Positions 22,403 through 33,957 of a stretch of 64,000 bases of DNA are shown one piece after another. The number at the start of each line of letters is the position of its first letter. Positions within the stretch are counted from its first letter, which is position 1. The translations under genes were made by a program, and so were the position numbers. Below the pieces are notes generated by a model. The model searched no databases and was not told where the DNA came from. It worked only from the letters and a program-made list of their open reading frames with translations. The stretch is from Dipteris shenzhenensis (Eukaryota > Polypodiophyta > Polypodiopsida > Gleicheniales), in the NCBI GenBank assembly GCA_047967505.1, contig CM106538.1. The stretch is one strand, 5' to 3'.

Positions 22403-24096
22403 GAGCTCAATCCCAATTCTTGCACACCAATCAGGTCTCTGAACTTGTGTAGCTTCTCTGCGCCCAATGCCTTCATGAATATGTCAGCTACTTGATCCTC
22501 TATGCTGACATAAACTAGATCAATAAAACCTACTAGAACCTTCTCCCACACATAGTGATAATGCACCTCAATGTGCTTTGTTCTAGCATGATAGACTGGG
22601 TTATTTGCCAAGTGTATACTGCTCATGTTGTCACAATAAATGACAATTGGCCCATCTATAGACTAATGCATATCATAAAGTAGCTTATGCAACCAAGCTA
22701 CCTCACATGCAGCTATTGTTGCACCCCTGTACTCAGCCTCTGTGCTCGACAAGGCAACTGTAGGCTGTTTCTTGTTGCTTCAAGTGACTGGAGCACTCCC
22801 AAAAGAGAACATATATCCACTTGTAGATCGTCTATCATAAATACTACCAACCCAATAAGCATCAGTGTATCCATGCAATTGTATCTAAACCCCAGTCTCA
22901 TAAAATAGTCCATACTGCAATGTGGACTTGACATACCTCAGTATGCGTCTAGCCGCATCCAAATGCGGTTTCCTTGGAGCCTGCATAAACTGACTTACCA
23001 AACCAACATCATAGCTCAAATCTGGCTTGTTAATAGTCATATAAATCAAACTTCCTACTATGCATCTGTACATAGTAGGGTCTTCCAGAAGCTCACCTAC
23101 ATCTGCGCTCAGCTTCACATTCTACTCCAAAGGAACTGAAATAGGCTTACAACCTATCCAATCCATACTGCCTCTGCAAGAGCATATCCCACTTGTGGAT
23201 CTAACACATGAAGGATATCTTCATCACTATCACCTGTGATGATCAAATCATCAACATAAATGACAAGCAGCATAATGACTTTCTCTATTTTTCTCACATA
23301 AAGTGAGAAATCTGCCTTGGAAATCTGAAAGTCAATAGTGACAAGATACTGTCCTATCTTGTCAGACCATGCTTTGGGTGCTTGCTTCAAGCCATACAAG
23401 GCTTTCTTCAACCTACAAACAAACTCAGGATGAACAGCATGAACATAACCTAGTGGCTGCTCCATATAGACCTCTTCTTGCAAATCACCATGCAAGAAAG
23501 CATTATTTACATCCGTCTGATGTAAAGACCATCCCTTTGATGCAACCATAGCAATGACTACTCTTACGGTTGCCATCCTTGCAACCGGACTGAATGTTTC
23601 TTCATAATCAGTGCCATATGTCTATGCATACCTCTTGACAACTAATCTTTGCTTGTATCTCTTCACAGAACCATATGCATTGTGCTTCACCTTATAAACC
23701 CACTTGCAACCAATTGCATTCTTGTCTTTAGGCAAAGGCACCAGTTCCCATGTAGCATTTGCTTCCAAGGCATCCATTTCTTCATCCATGGCTTTCTCCC
23801 ATTTTTCTTTTCCCATGGCTTGCTCAAAAAGCAGTGGGTTCTGGTTCATGTATTGCTTTGACCATATAGGCATAGTGAAGGGCTGTAAATCCATCATATT
23901 TCAGCCTATCCACAGGATACCTAGCTCTGGTAGACCTGTACAAAATAGGCTCACTACTAGGTGCTCTCAAAACATCCCTTGTCTTCCTTACTCCAAGTGT
24001 AACAACAGAAGGAATACCCAACTCATCATCAAGGCTCTGTTCTGAGCCACTGGATTCACCATCCACATAAGAGTGACTTGCATTCACATCAACCAT
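22345..24096 (-). pseudogene. Copia-5 reverse transcriptase and RNase H
   Basis: Minus strand from 24096: acidic linker, [87 protein letters not shown], and the catalytic LVIYVDDLIITGDSDEDIL at about 23245. About 70 codons between this and CKPISVPLE are deleted, with a frame change. YRCIVGSLIYMTINKPDLS, RSTSGYMF, ALSSTEAEYRGATIAACE, IYCDNMSSIHLANNPVYHARTKHIE and QVADIFMKAL close the RNase H. A TAG at 23122-23124 replaces the glutamine of PLEQN. Confidence 0.85.
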
Positions 24097-24404
24097 GGGC
24101 TGATCTACTTTTTATTTTCTTTTTCGTGATACTTGCATACCACTATGACCTACATTGCTTTGAGGAGATCCTCCTTATCTCAATCTGCTTGTCCATGGTG
24201 AAGTATGTGAACCACTACTAGAGGACACTACAGGTCCACTAATATTTTGTGATTGTTGCTATGAATCTTATGAAGCATTACCATTTTGTGCATCTACCTC
24301 ATCAATCACATTTGCTGGTTTATACTAGCTGCTCATCTCATCAAAAACAACATCTCTGCTCACTGTAAACTTACGAGTAGAAGGGTTTAGCATCTATACC
24401 CTTT

Positions 24405-25073
24405 CTACTGCAAAGAATAACTAATAAAGATGCACTTCTCAGCTTTTGGATCCAACTTGGATCTCAACTCATCTGGCACATGAACATAGGCAATGCAACC
24501 AAAAACTTTCAAATGAGAAATATTTGGTTTCCTACCAGTATACGTCTCCTCTGGTGTCATGCCATGTATTGCTATAGTGGGAGTCTTGCTCATTATGTAG
24601 ACTGCTGTAGCAACTGCTTCAGCCCAATAATAATCTGCCAGGTCTTTTTCGTTAAGCATGGCACAAGATACCTCTCCAATATCCCTGTTTTTCCTTTCTG
24701 CAAGTCCATTTTGCTGTGGGGTATAACTGCATGAATATTGCTGCTTTATGCCATGCTCCTGCAACAACCTTGCAAACTCATTTGAGAGGTACTCTCCCCC
24801 TCCATCTGACCTTAGGCATTTTATTTGCAAGCCTGTTTCTTTTTCAACCATAGCTTTAAAAGCTTTGAAATGCCCAAACACTTCACTTTTCTTTTCCATA
24901 AAATACACCCAAACTTTTCTGCTGTAGTCATCAATAAAAGTGATAAAATAATAATAGCCTCCAATAGATGCAGCTTTAGTAGTCCACGCATTAGAGTGGA
25001 TTAATTTCAATGGCCTCTTACTCTCTTGAACATGTCTAGGCTTCACATACCTTATGCATTTCCACAACAACAC
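24405..25073 (-). pseudogene. Copia-5 integrase
   Basis: A 222-codon open frame: LKLIHSNAWTTKAASIGG, YYYFITFIDDYSRKVWVYF, LRSDGGGEYLSNEFA, YTPQQNGLAERKNRDIGE, YYWAEAVATAVYIMSKTPT, HLKVFGCIAYVHVP, KCIFISYS. The first catalytic Asp (family HSD) is Asn (HSN), while the second Asp and the Glu remain. The zinc-binding N-terminus is cut off at 25078 where En/Spm sequence starts. Confidence 0.85.
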
Positions 25074-25082
25074 AAAGCAACT

Positions 25083-25345
25083 ATAGACGCGCTTGGTAGA
25101 CGTGCAAAATAGCGGGCGCGTCTATAGGCATTGCTTTAGTAGAGGAATTACGAGCGAGTCTAAAAGCGCATCTAACAACTCGTCTATTTGCATGTCTAAA
25201 TAGCGTGTCTATTTGTGCGCCTAAACTGAGAAAATATGGGCCCGTCTAACGTCGCATTTATCAGTGCATCTATTTGCACGTGTATTGGCGCGTTTATTTG
25301 CGCGTTTACACTGAGAATTAGATGCACATTTAGACGCATAGATAG
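25083..25345. repeat. Left subterminal repeat cluster of the En/Spm element
   Basis: Many variants of tagacgcgc / gcgtcta(t/a)a in both orientations over about 260 bp, for example tatagacgcgc (25083-25093), gcgcgtctatag and gcgtgtctatttg. The same motif recurs at 29622-30325. In known CACTA elements such arrays recruit the transposition complex. Confidence 0.75.
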
Positions 25346-25675
25346 ATGCAAACCAGAGAATACAGAAAGTGAGATTTTGGTGTACATCATTGCCTTCCAA
25401 ACATTGCCCATGATTACCAAAGCACATAATTTTAACAAAAACATCAATGCTTTTTTGCAAGCCCACATCTACAAGAATTAAGTGAGGTGAGGAGAATGAA
25501 ACAATATGTAAAATAGTTTTGCCAATACCAATGATGGGGCTACGGTTCAATCTCATCCTCAATGAGATCAACCCTTGCCAAACTATCTACTTCAAAATCC
25601 AAACAAGTGTTTAGATCTACAAATACATTCAACCCACTACTACTTGTGCTACTCATGTGCTCATCGAAATCAGCA

Positions 25676-28600
25676 TCACCAATGGTAGGCAGGCTCGTCC
25701 TCATGGGTAATAGCCTCAATATCTGTATCTCCTATCTCATGATCATCCTCCTCTTTCGTATCACGGTCATCATCACGTCCATGGCCATGATCATCCTCCA
25801 TACGCTCCATATTAGTAAATGTACTATACATCACTTTGGAACGTGGCATAATAGGTATGACATGCCACCATCTATTATTATCCACCATTGGTTGATAGAC
25901 AACCTAATTCAAACACAAATACAATCATGTTATTTTTCTTGCATCAAATATTTAAAAGCGAGTATTTTTATATGTGTGCACAGTACCTGTTCACATTGTT
26001 ATGGTAGTACTAGTGTGTCCTTCCTACTTTGCCAAAACTTTGTGGAGTCAATAGTTACAAAGCCAATTTCATGGCATTTGATTGTTGCATTAGGGCCTCT
26101 TTCCACCACGTCCTTAAACCACTTTACATCCAAAACATACACAAAGAAGCGTCGAAAGTCAAGCATAATAATATCTTGGATTATGCCACAATAATCATCC
26201 ATGGCTCCATTGGCTCCCTCAAAGCTAGCAATGACGCCGCAATCTTGTGTGTTTCTCTTATCATCAATCCGTTGTGTTCGAAAATGCTTGCCCTTACACC
26301 ATATAGCATTGAACATAGTATACTACACCAAGAAAAAATAAATTAAATAAGCAATCTAAATTATTGAAAGCTCGTTACTTATGCATAACATTCTATATAC
26401 CGATCTTGCTCATGCATCCCCTAGCATACTCCCATTCTTCCATTGTGATATGCATCCCCTCGTCTTTCTCTGCTTTCTCCATTTCATCAAGTAGCCAATC
26501 CACATGAATATCCTTTGGAAGTGCTCTTAGATACTAAGGGTATGGCACACGAGATCCGTGGTGTGTACGAAAGAGGGCCCTTTCTTCTTGTCTTCTTGCC
26601 TTTGCATCCTCGTATCTTGTCACCCATCTTTTCATCACATCACTATTAAGCACGCAAAAGAGGTTGATACTATTATGCAACTCTGTGTCTATTACTTTGT
26701 TGCGTCCTTTCCCTTGAGTCACAATAGAGGTCATCCTTAGGTCTTCATCATCTCTCCATAGTCGTGGGAGAGAGCTATCCACATCAACAAGAAACTCAGA
26801 AATATATACAAGTGACTCTTGTACCAACCAACCATCGGCCATGCTACCTTCGGGTCTTGCATTTTGTCTCACGAAGCCCTTCAAGGTCTTCATGAAGCAC
26901 TCGAGGAAGAACAACCATCGTGCATGTATAGTACCGCATATAGCAATCTCATCCACCAAATGCACTATAAGATGTAGTTGGCTTATGAGAATAGAACGTG
27001 GAAATGTCTCCTCCACTAAACAAATCACCTCCACTGCATAACTCGAGCATTCTCAAGCATGGTGGGATCTATTTCCTTTGAGCTCACATACTTGGAAATG
27101 AAAAAGTACAGCATATTAGCAATATGCATTCAAACTTGCATGGAGCATTGATACGCATCATATTTTGTATCATGTAAAGTACCTCACAAGCTCGCCCATC
27201 TTGTAAAGACAATCTTTCACGTCCTTTGATGCACTATGTGAAATGCTAGTAGGTAGTATGAACTGAACCCACGAGGAGGTGGTTGATTAGTTGCTTATAA
27301 TTATTCACTCACAAATTTGAAAGGAAAAAGATATTATGCACATAAAATACTTACTTGGAGCATCTTGTGCCAATCATGAGATTTCAAGCCATATAATTGC
27401 TCTACACCTCTTTTCTTGCTCTTTGTAAAGGCTCCCTTCAAACACCTCATGCATCCAGTGGGAGTACGAATTGTAGTAATAGCGCGCTTCACCGTCACCA
27501 TCTCTAGTTTTGATAACATCCATGGTGGACGAGGTAAAAAACACACCCATTTGGTCTCTCTTGTGGCCAAGCTTCATGCATCCTCCCTGTGGTACGTAGA
27601 TCCTCCCTTATGCCTACAGAATCTCGTGTCCCATTCAAATGCTCCCAAATGGTAGATGCCACATTCTTGAAGATATGCATGGGATCAAGTAGGTGATTGA
27701 TCTTGAGGTGGTACCAATATGGTAAACGATAAAAGATGGAGTATCTAAACAAAATAAAGTGTTAGCGGGCAATCTTTATTTCCAGCAAATATAGCACACA
27801 ATAGTTACAAATCCTTACCGACTCATGCCAAGTGGTGGAGGAGTCGTGGAACCGTCCCAAATTCTCATCCAATCTCCCGCGGTGAGTGATTGTGGGAGGA
27901 CTTCATTCCAAGGGGCAACATATCTAGGATGATCAGGTGGGGGAAATCAATGGTGATTCTCATAGATGACCTTATTCAATGCATCTGCCCGTGAGGCAAC
28001 TAGCGAAGGACCACAAACAGGACATGCATGGTAACCCGATGTAGTGAGACCTGAACAATAGATGCAATTAAGAGTTGAAGGTGGGTTTAGGATGCCACAT
28101 CCTTTGCCTATTCATAATTAGAAGTGCAATGCTTACCTGAACACTCGCCATAGCCTGGGAAGTCATGCATCATCCACATCAAGACTGCTTTGTAGTTGAA
28201 GTCTCGTGACGAGGGAGGCCTACTCACATCATGCACCTCGATACCTCTCCAAAGTATCTCTAGCTCGTCAATCAAAGGCTCCAAATAAACATCAGGGTTT
28301 TTGACTTTATGTTTCCTTGGAATTAGAAGGGACAGCATAACATGTCCTTTCTTAATAGCCATATAGGGTGGAAGATTATAATTCACCAATATCACTGGCC
28401 ATACACTGTAAGACGTGCTTTTGAGACCAAATGGGTTCACACCGTCCATACCCAATCCAAGTCTCAAGCTCCTAGGTTCTTCCTTGAAGCCTGGCCATGT
28501 GTCTTCAATATGCTTCCACGCAAGAGAGTCCGTGGGAGTTCTCCACTTGCCATCGATTGATCGATGGGAGGAATGCCATGACATGAGCACAGCAATAGAT

Positions 28601-29585
28601 TTGCACTTGAACATATGTTGGATGCGAGGGATTATGGGAAAATGTCGCAGAACCTTACGAGGCATGTCCAAAGTTTTGAGATCTACTCTATATCTTGCCT
28701 CTCCACAAGTAGGACACTCTTGCATCCTTATGTAGTCCATGAAACAAAACGCAATCGTGACGCATGCATGGATGTGCTTGTAATCTAATCCTCCAAGAGA
28801 GGTCACATGTTGCCTTGCCATATCTCTTGAGGTCGGTAATTTTTTCTCCCTTGGAAGCATTTTTCACAATAGCCTGCACGTGAAGACCATAAATGAGGAA
28901 AAGCATTCGAGTAATTGACCCACTAGCATAATTCACCATGTTTGCAAAATAGAATTTAAAGCTTACTTGAGTAATGCATTCAAACTTGCATTGCTCCATC
29001 CATAGATGGTTTGCAAGTTTAGTAACTAAGGGAGGCACATAGAACATAGAATGTGCACCCCTCAAACAGTGGAGTCGATGCTACAGTAAAAAGATCATCC
29101 TACTCCATGCTATCATCCCTCCCTTGATGGACATATAAATCCCACACCATATCATCAAACACCTCCTCCTCCACGGCTTCATGAGGTAATGGCGGAGGGC
29201 TACTATCACCATCACTCCATGCATTCGTAATGGTCCCTCTTGAAGATCCCACCTCATATTGCCGACGCTTCAGCTCCTCACGGTGAGCATGGGGCAACAT
29301 ATGCGGGTGTGGCACTGCATCTTGTATCAAAATAAAATGGGATCATAACTCAAACATATGAACACCCATAGGTATCTCAATAAACCTTAACTTACAAAAC
29401 CTTACCCTGTTTACGGTCACATCCCATTCTCCATACTTTGAGATGTGATTGAGTGTAATCCTGTGTGCACGATACATGTTTCCTCGACATCGATCACACA
29501 TACATTTGATTTTTTGCTCCAACCACATTTCGCGATGGTGGATATGGAGGGATTCATCCTCACTGGAGCTACTTGTTGACACCAA
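25676..29585 (-). CDS. En/Spm transposase (TNP2 / TNPD-like), multi-exon
   Basis: Minus-strand domains in order: transposase-associated zinc domain (IKCMCDRCRGNMYRAHRITL, near 29500); TNP2 core at 28860-28108 (LGGLDYKHIHAC, CPTCGEARYRVD, FPIIPRIQHMF, PRSLRLGLGMDGVNPFG, YNLPPYMAIK, LLIPRKHKVKNPDVYLEPLI, MHDFPGYG). An intron with donor GTAAGC and acceptor TTGTTCAG (28136-28051) restores GLTTSGYHACPVCG. Then LLDPMHIFKNVAS (27752-27504), GLKSHDWHKMLQ, a DUF4218-like part (27034-26534: FPRSILISQLHLIVHLVDE; RPEGSMADGW) and a DUF4216-like part (26316-25676). It would bind element ends and catalyse cut-and-paste. Exon limits are only partly resolved; I saw no certain inactivating change, but frame continuity of every exon is unproven. 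Confidence 0.75.
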
Positions 29586-29621
29586 ATTTGCTCTTCTTCA
29601 AATGTTTAATTTTAAACTCTG

Positions 29622-30325
29622 TGGCGCATCTAAAGGTGCGTCTAAAAGCACGTCTGTTTGTTCTGTGGTGCGTGTCTAAAATCGTTTCTAAAAGCACATC
29701 TAAAACTGCTTCTACTCTGTGTATTTAGACATGCCTATAGATGTGCTTTTAGATGCGCCTATAGACGCAGCTTTTAAACCTGCTTTTAGCACGCTCGCTT
29801 CGCTTTTCTTCACATTACTTATACTTTGCACGGCTTGCTTGCTTCCTTATTAGCAGATCCACAGTTTCGACGCTTAAGAGGAAGGCGCCCACAGTTACTT
29901 CCAAGATTACACTTAAGAGGAAGACACCCACACTTACTTCCAAGCTTAAAGGAGAGGAGGGCGAACAAGGAGGAGAAGCAACTTTGAAAAAGGAGAAGAA
30001 CCTTCCATACCTCTATCCAAGGTAAGTCCTTTTGCAGTTGATCTTTTTTGGAAGTTTGCTCTCTTTGGATTTGTACTTTCTCGTATCCAAAAAATGCATG
30101 ATCTGGGTATCAGTGTCACGTTTGTGTGTCGGGCGCAATGTCCTTTTCTACTTTTTAGAAAAGTTCATCTGTCGAAGCGCATCTATAGGCACATCTCAGA
30201 GCGCGTCTACAAGTGTGTCTAAACGTGCGTCTAGCCTATTTATAGACACACACAGCTACGTCTATAGACGCACTGTTATACGTAAAAATAGACGTGCTAA
30301 TCAGACGCGTCTATAGACGCGCTCC
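29622..30325. repeat. Right subterminal repeat clusters of the En/Spm element
   Basis: Two clusters (29622-29780 and 30172-30325) of gcgtcta/tagacgc motifs, including the palindrome gcgtctatagacgc. Between them lie a candidate 5' untranslated exon and a splice donor (ccaag, gtaagt at 30021). Motif arrays on both sides of a transcription start are the usual layout of CACTA ends. Confidence 0.7.
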
Positions 30326-30402
30326 GACAGTAATCCTCTCTTCCCTTCCCCTTTCTTCTCAGCTCATCAGTAATAGATTTTTTTTCTTTTTTCCAGTTCA
30401 AC

Positions 30403-30654
30403 ATGTGGCCAGGAAGCACTTCCAGCTCACCTGATCCCCGGGATTCTATTTGGAGGCACTTATATAACCTTTTAAGGCACCCTCCTAGTCCTGCGGAGTT
30501 ATACGGGTATATGACGGGTACTCTAAACACCGCCAGGAGTTGGCACTACAGACTCCAAACCACCCCACACCAACTGAGATCACCCCAGCATGTACATGAA
30601 GCCTTTGAAGCTCATATATTCATGTCCAAGTTTGAGATGAAAAAAATCAATTAA
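30403..30654 (+). CDS. Small plus-strand ORF (83 aa) behind a leader intron, unknown
   Basis: ATG at 30403 follows a pyrimidine tract and acceptor (ttttttccag, 30387-30396) and pairs with a donor gtaagt at 30021 after a purine-rich candidate leader (29880-30020). The protein starts MWPGSTSSSPDPRDSIWRHL and has no domain I know. It lies just inside the right end of the En/Spm element on the strand opposite the transposase, where the second (TNPA-like) gene of such elements might be. It could also be chance. Confidence 0.35.
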   Translation: MWPGSTSSSPDPRDSIWRHLYNLLRHPPSPAELYGYMTGTLNTARSWHYRLQTTPHQLRSPQHVHEAFEAHIFMSKFEMKKIN

Positions 30655-30871
30655 GAGCATTTACATCAACTGTTTCATCTTGAGCCAAGTCTAAGGCACC
30701 AAACAAATCTATCTCCAACTCTATACCGAGTTGATCTCCTATATCATCATCGTACTCTAGCATCGTACGTTCACCTAAAAGTACTTGATTATCTTCTTCA
30801 ATAAAGTGTGGTGATTCTTGACTCATTCTTGATGATCGTACACGACCTACTCCGAAAGTATGCTGCTGCAC
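30647..30871 (-). other. Acidic open frame of unknown origin
   Basis: A 74-codon frame, rich in Asp/Glu (LEYDDDIGDQLGIELEIDLF), located between the En/Spm repeats and Copia-5 gag. It matches no family I recognise. It may be a piece of Copia-5 or of the transposon, or noncoding. Confidence 0.25.
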
Positions 30872-31089
30872 TGCTCTGCTCCAGACTCCATTCTTTGGAG
30901 CATAGCATCACTCACCAACTCGACCAGTCACTACTCCTTTCTTGCTGTGTGCCATCTTGCTCAACCTGTTGTTGGATTTTCCAATGTTCCCCTTCCTTTA
31001 GAGGGTGTGTGCACGTGCTCATTGCATATGCCCTCTCAACCCTTGAAACTCTTTACTGTGCCCACAAAAAGCAGAAATTAGAAGAGCAA

Positions 31090-31520
31090 TCAACTCCTCA
31101 AAATTAGGAAAATTTCACGAACGGCAATGGATGTCTGAAATTGTGCATAATCCTTTCCTAGACCATTCAAGGTCATAGAAACTAAATCATCATCTTCCAC
31201 TGGCAACCCAATAGAAGCAAGTGCATCTACAATCTTCTTCACCTTCATGTGGTAGTCATTCATGCTCATATTTTCTCTCTGCACATTATGCAACTCCTGC
31301 TTGAGCTGCATTTTCCTAGCTCGCGTATTTCTGCTATACATTTTTGTCAAAGTATCCCACGCCTCCTTGGACGTGCTTGCATCCTGAATATGCACAATCA
31401 TAGAATCGGAAATACTGATAGACAACCAATACATAACTTTTCTGGCTCTCTCATGCTAGCCTTTAAATGCCTGCAACTCCTGTTGATTAGGAACATTAGG
31501 AATAACTGGTTCTTGTTTAG
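31090..31520 (-). pseudogene. Copia-5 gag (partial)
   Basis: Minus strand: VMYWLSISISDSMIVHIQDA, KEAWDTLTKMYSRN, RKMQLKQELHNVQRE, MNDYHMKVKKIVDALASIG, MTLNGLGKDYAQFQTSI is the UBN2-type gag of copia elements. The frame breaks upstream (stop before HERARKVM) and downstream of ILRS. A gag tail (PNFEELIALLIS) can be followed to about 31070. The knuckle is not visible. Confidence 0.8.
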
Positions 31521-31530
31521 CCAGCCCAGC

Positions 31531-33195
31531 TGGCTACACAACGCAGGCCCATCTCCCATGCTGTCTTATGCACCTTCCCCCATGCCGTCTTATGCCCCTT
31601 CTGCAAATGTCGTCTTATGCCCCTTCCCCCATGCTGTTAGGAGGTCCTTCTGTCTCGCAGAGCCGTCGACGTACTCCTATGCAGTCGAGACTCGGTTCTC
31701 TAGCTTTGAGTGGTCAGCGTAGTCCTATGCAGTCTCCAGCTACGAGTGGCCCAGCGTACGAGCTCGACACGACACGGTAGCAGGCGTAGTAGCAAGGAGA
31801 GCGGTGGGGGATGGATGGCACAGTGCTTTGGGAGGGGTGGCAGTGGGGACGATGATGATTCAGATGATTTAGACGTGCGTTCATCATTGTCATCCTTCAA
31901 AACACAATCCACACAAGATTGAATTGCTAGTTGTGGTCTAGGGGAATGAGAGTGCTTCACCATCATAGAAAGAATAGGAGCAAGCAAAGAGAGGGATGTT
32001 GGAAGGATGAAGAGGTTGATAGAAGGTTGAGAGGAGGAGGAGAATCATGAGAGGAGGTTGAGAGGAGGAGAATGACATGAGGTTGAGAGGAGGAATAGGT
32101 TGAGAGAAGGTTGAGGGGAGGAAGAGAAGGCTGAGAGGAGGTTCATAGGAGGTAGAGGCTAAGAGGAAAGTCCTGATTCATGGGGATAGTTTGGGGCAAC
32201 TCCTAGGAGGTGTTTGGGGGGTGGGAGGTGTTTTTCGGCCACACCAAGAGAGGGAGGAGGGTAAGGGGAACAACCCAAAAGTCAAAGTAGGGGAGTAAAT
32301 GCCCCAAGAGGTTGTCTAGCAAGAGGGAGGCAAGTGGGCGCCTAGTGGGGACCAAGGGAGGTCTCTCCACCAATGAGAGGCCAATATGGAATCCTCCATT
32401 CTTTTAATGCCCAATCCTTCCCATTGGTTGGTTTGCTAATCACAAATCTTATGGGCCTAATCCAAGAGGCCCTTTTCGATGCAGGATGGATGATTTGACT
32501 GCAAATGCAGTGGAATGTAAAATCCTTCCACTTGATGTCATCTCTTAGCCTAGGCATCTGACAGAGCTCTCTTAAGTGAATATGAATAGTGCTCATCTCC
32601 CAAAACACTCCGAACAGATAATGCAACACTTGACATTGGCAATTGTAAAACATTTTAAACACATTACTAGAAACCTTGACTTGGGTATGAAGGAAAACAT
32701 TTTGAGTAGGAATATATGACATCCCAACATGAAACAAGTTATGAATAAGATAGAATTTCCAAAGGGGTCAATATCAATGGCAATTGTTGATAATTTGAAA
32801 ACATCACTGGGTATTGTGAAATGAGTCCAAAGTTCTGACAGGTCAGCTACAAAGAGAGTGGCACACCATACAATTGCCAACAAATCAGAGGCAAAAAATT
32901 TAGACTATGTGATACCAAAGTCACTAAAGCCCTTAGTACGGAATCCCATGGAACAACACAATTTTAAGATGAATTTTATTGACCCTCAAGGAGTAGAATT
33001 CATATGGGCTAATGGAGGTTGAAGGTAGAGAAAAGTTATCAGGTTGTTTAATGTGTGATCGAATTCTAGAAAGATAACACTAGCGTGTCACCAAACAAGA
33101 ATAGCCAACAACAGAATGCAAAGCATCCCACCCATTACTTGGAGCTTATAGAGGTATATCTACTTTCTTTTGTAGAGGCACATCATCTTGTAGTT
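31531..33195. other. No recognisable gene; G-rich degenerate repeats
   Basis: 31556-31640 has three to four imperfect 20-23 bp units (atgctgtcttatgcaccttc). 31990-32170 is purine-rich with recurring gaggttgagaggagga. The plus frame 31710-31922 is Ser/Asp rich without a known domain, and the minus frames at 32342-32883 match nothing I recognise. It may be a decayed DNA transposon, but that is not supported. Confidence 0.4.
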
Positions 33196-33445
33196 GATGA
33201 GTACTACTGCTATTTAGTACTGTTTAGTATCACTCTTATATGCTACTACCACTATTTAGTACTGTTTAGATACTATTATTTAATACTATTCAGGTACAAG
33301 TATCATGCTCTTAGACTCTATGTACCACTCTTATATCTTAGTTAGTACTATTTAGATACTATAAGAATATTCTCTCAAATGCTAAGTACCATTGTCAGAT
33401 GCTATTTCGTACTATTTAGTTTTAGTTAGTGCTCTTTAGGTACTA
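33196..33445. repeat. Degenerate tagtactatttagatact minisatellite
   Basis: About 250 bp of drifting units such as tatttagtactgttta and tagtactatttagatactat. AT-rich and noncoding. Confidence 0.7.
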
Positions 33446-33540
33446 CTTCCATTTTGGCCAAGAAGTGATGCTTTGTTGAAACAAACTTTCTTTGTACAAT
33501 TTGATATATTCTAGTCTTACAAAGGGGTATGTGCGTGCGT

Positions 33541-33549
33541 GAGTGTGTG

Positions 33550-33600
<51 letters not shown>

Positions 33601-33609
33601 AGAGAGAGA
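33541..33609. repeat. (GT)n-(GA)n microsatellite, target of Copia-4
   Basis: About 50 bp of GT followed by GAGAGAGA. The GA part continues at 38110-38139 on the other side of Copia-4, so one compound microsatellite was split by the insertion. Confidence 0.9.
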
Positions 33610-33866
33610 TGACAAAATATGAATAGGGGAGAGGAGAAGAGTGGAGATGAGGAGAGAGGGCACAGCTAGAGAGCACACCACAAATGACTAACTGTACACT
33701 AGATTTAATTGAAAATATAGAATATATACAAACCCATTTAGGGTTAGGGTTACGGCATCTAACCCTTTCCTTTATAGCAATCTATTGGGTTAGTGCTATT
33801 CACATATGATCACATGATGGTGCTATGCACATATGATCGCATGATGTTGAGTGTGAACTCTCAACA
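33610..33866 (-). repeat. Copia-4 3' LTR (257 bp)
   Basis: Runs tgacaaaatatg to ctctcaaca on the plus strand. It is 26 bp longer than the other LTR because cacatatgatc(a/g)catgatg with a spacer is duplicated (near 33805-33850). The polypurine tract follows at 33867-33878 (minus strand CTTGAGGGAAGG). Confidence 0.9.
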
Positions 33867-33957
33867 CCTTCCCTCAAGATCAACATCATGAAGTAGTCCT
33901 TCCCTCAAGATGATGATTCTTGGGAATCGAATAAGGAGTAAACATTACATTCCATCA

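Larger units (their letters stand above)
25079..30655 (-). mobile_element. En/Spm (CACTA, CMC) DNA transposon nested in Copia-5
   Basis: Between Copia-5 integrase and gag lies about 5.6 kb that encodes an En/Spm-type transposase on the minus strand and has clusters of gcgtcta motifs at both ends, like the subterminal repeats that bind TNPA-type proteins in CACTA elements. I did not find clean CACTA...TAGTG ends or a 3-bp target duplication, so both edges are approximate; the right edge may lie anywhere from 30330 to 31080. Confidence 0.7.
21973..31530 (-). mobile_element. Copia-5: Ty1/copia element split by an En/Spm transposon
   Basis: On the minus strand gag (31520-31090), then after a roughly 6-kb foreign block integrase (25073-24405), reverse transcriptase and RNase H (24096-22345), polypurine tract and 3' LTR follow. 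The 5' LTR and the first part of gag were not found right of 31530, so the element is truncated. The gag knuckle, protease and start of integrase are also missing or unrecognisable near the insertion. Confidence 0.75.

Noticed and set aside
30655-30690. gagcatttacatcaactg as a Tourist-like terminal repeat
   Set aside because: It resembles PIF/Tourist ends after tta, but no matching inverted end was found nearby.
31710-31922. Plus-strand Ser/Asp-rich frame as a transposase N-terminus
   Set aside because: Low-complexity only; no BED finger or catalytic motif.
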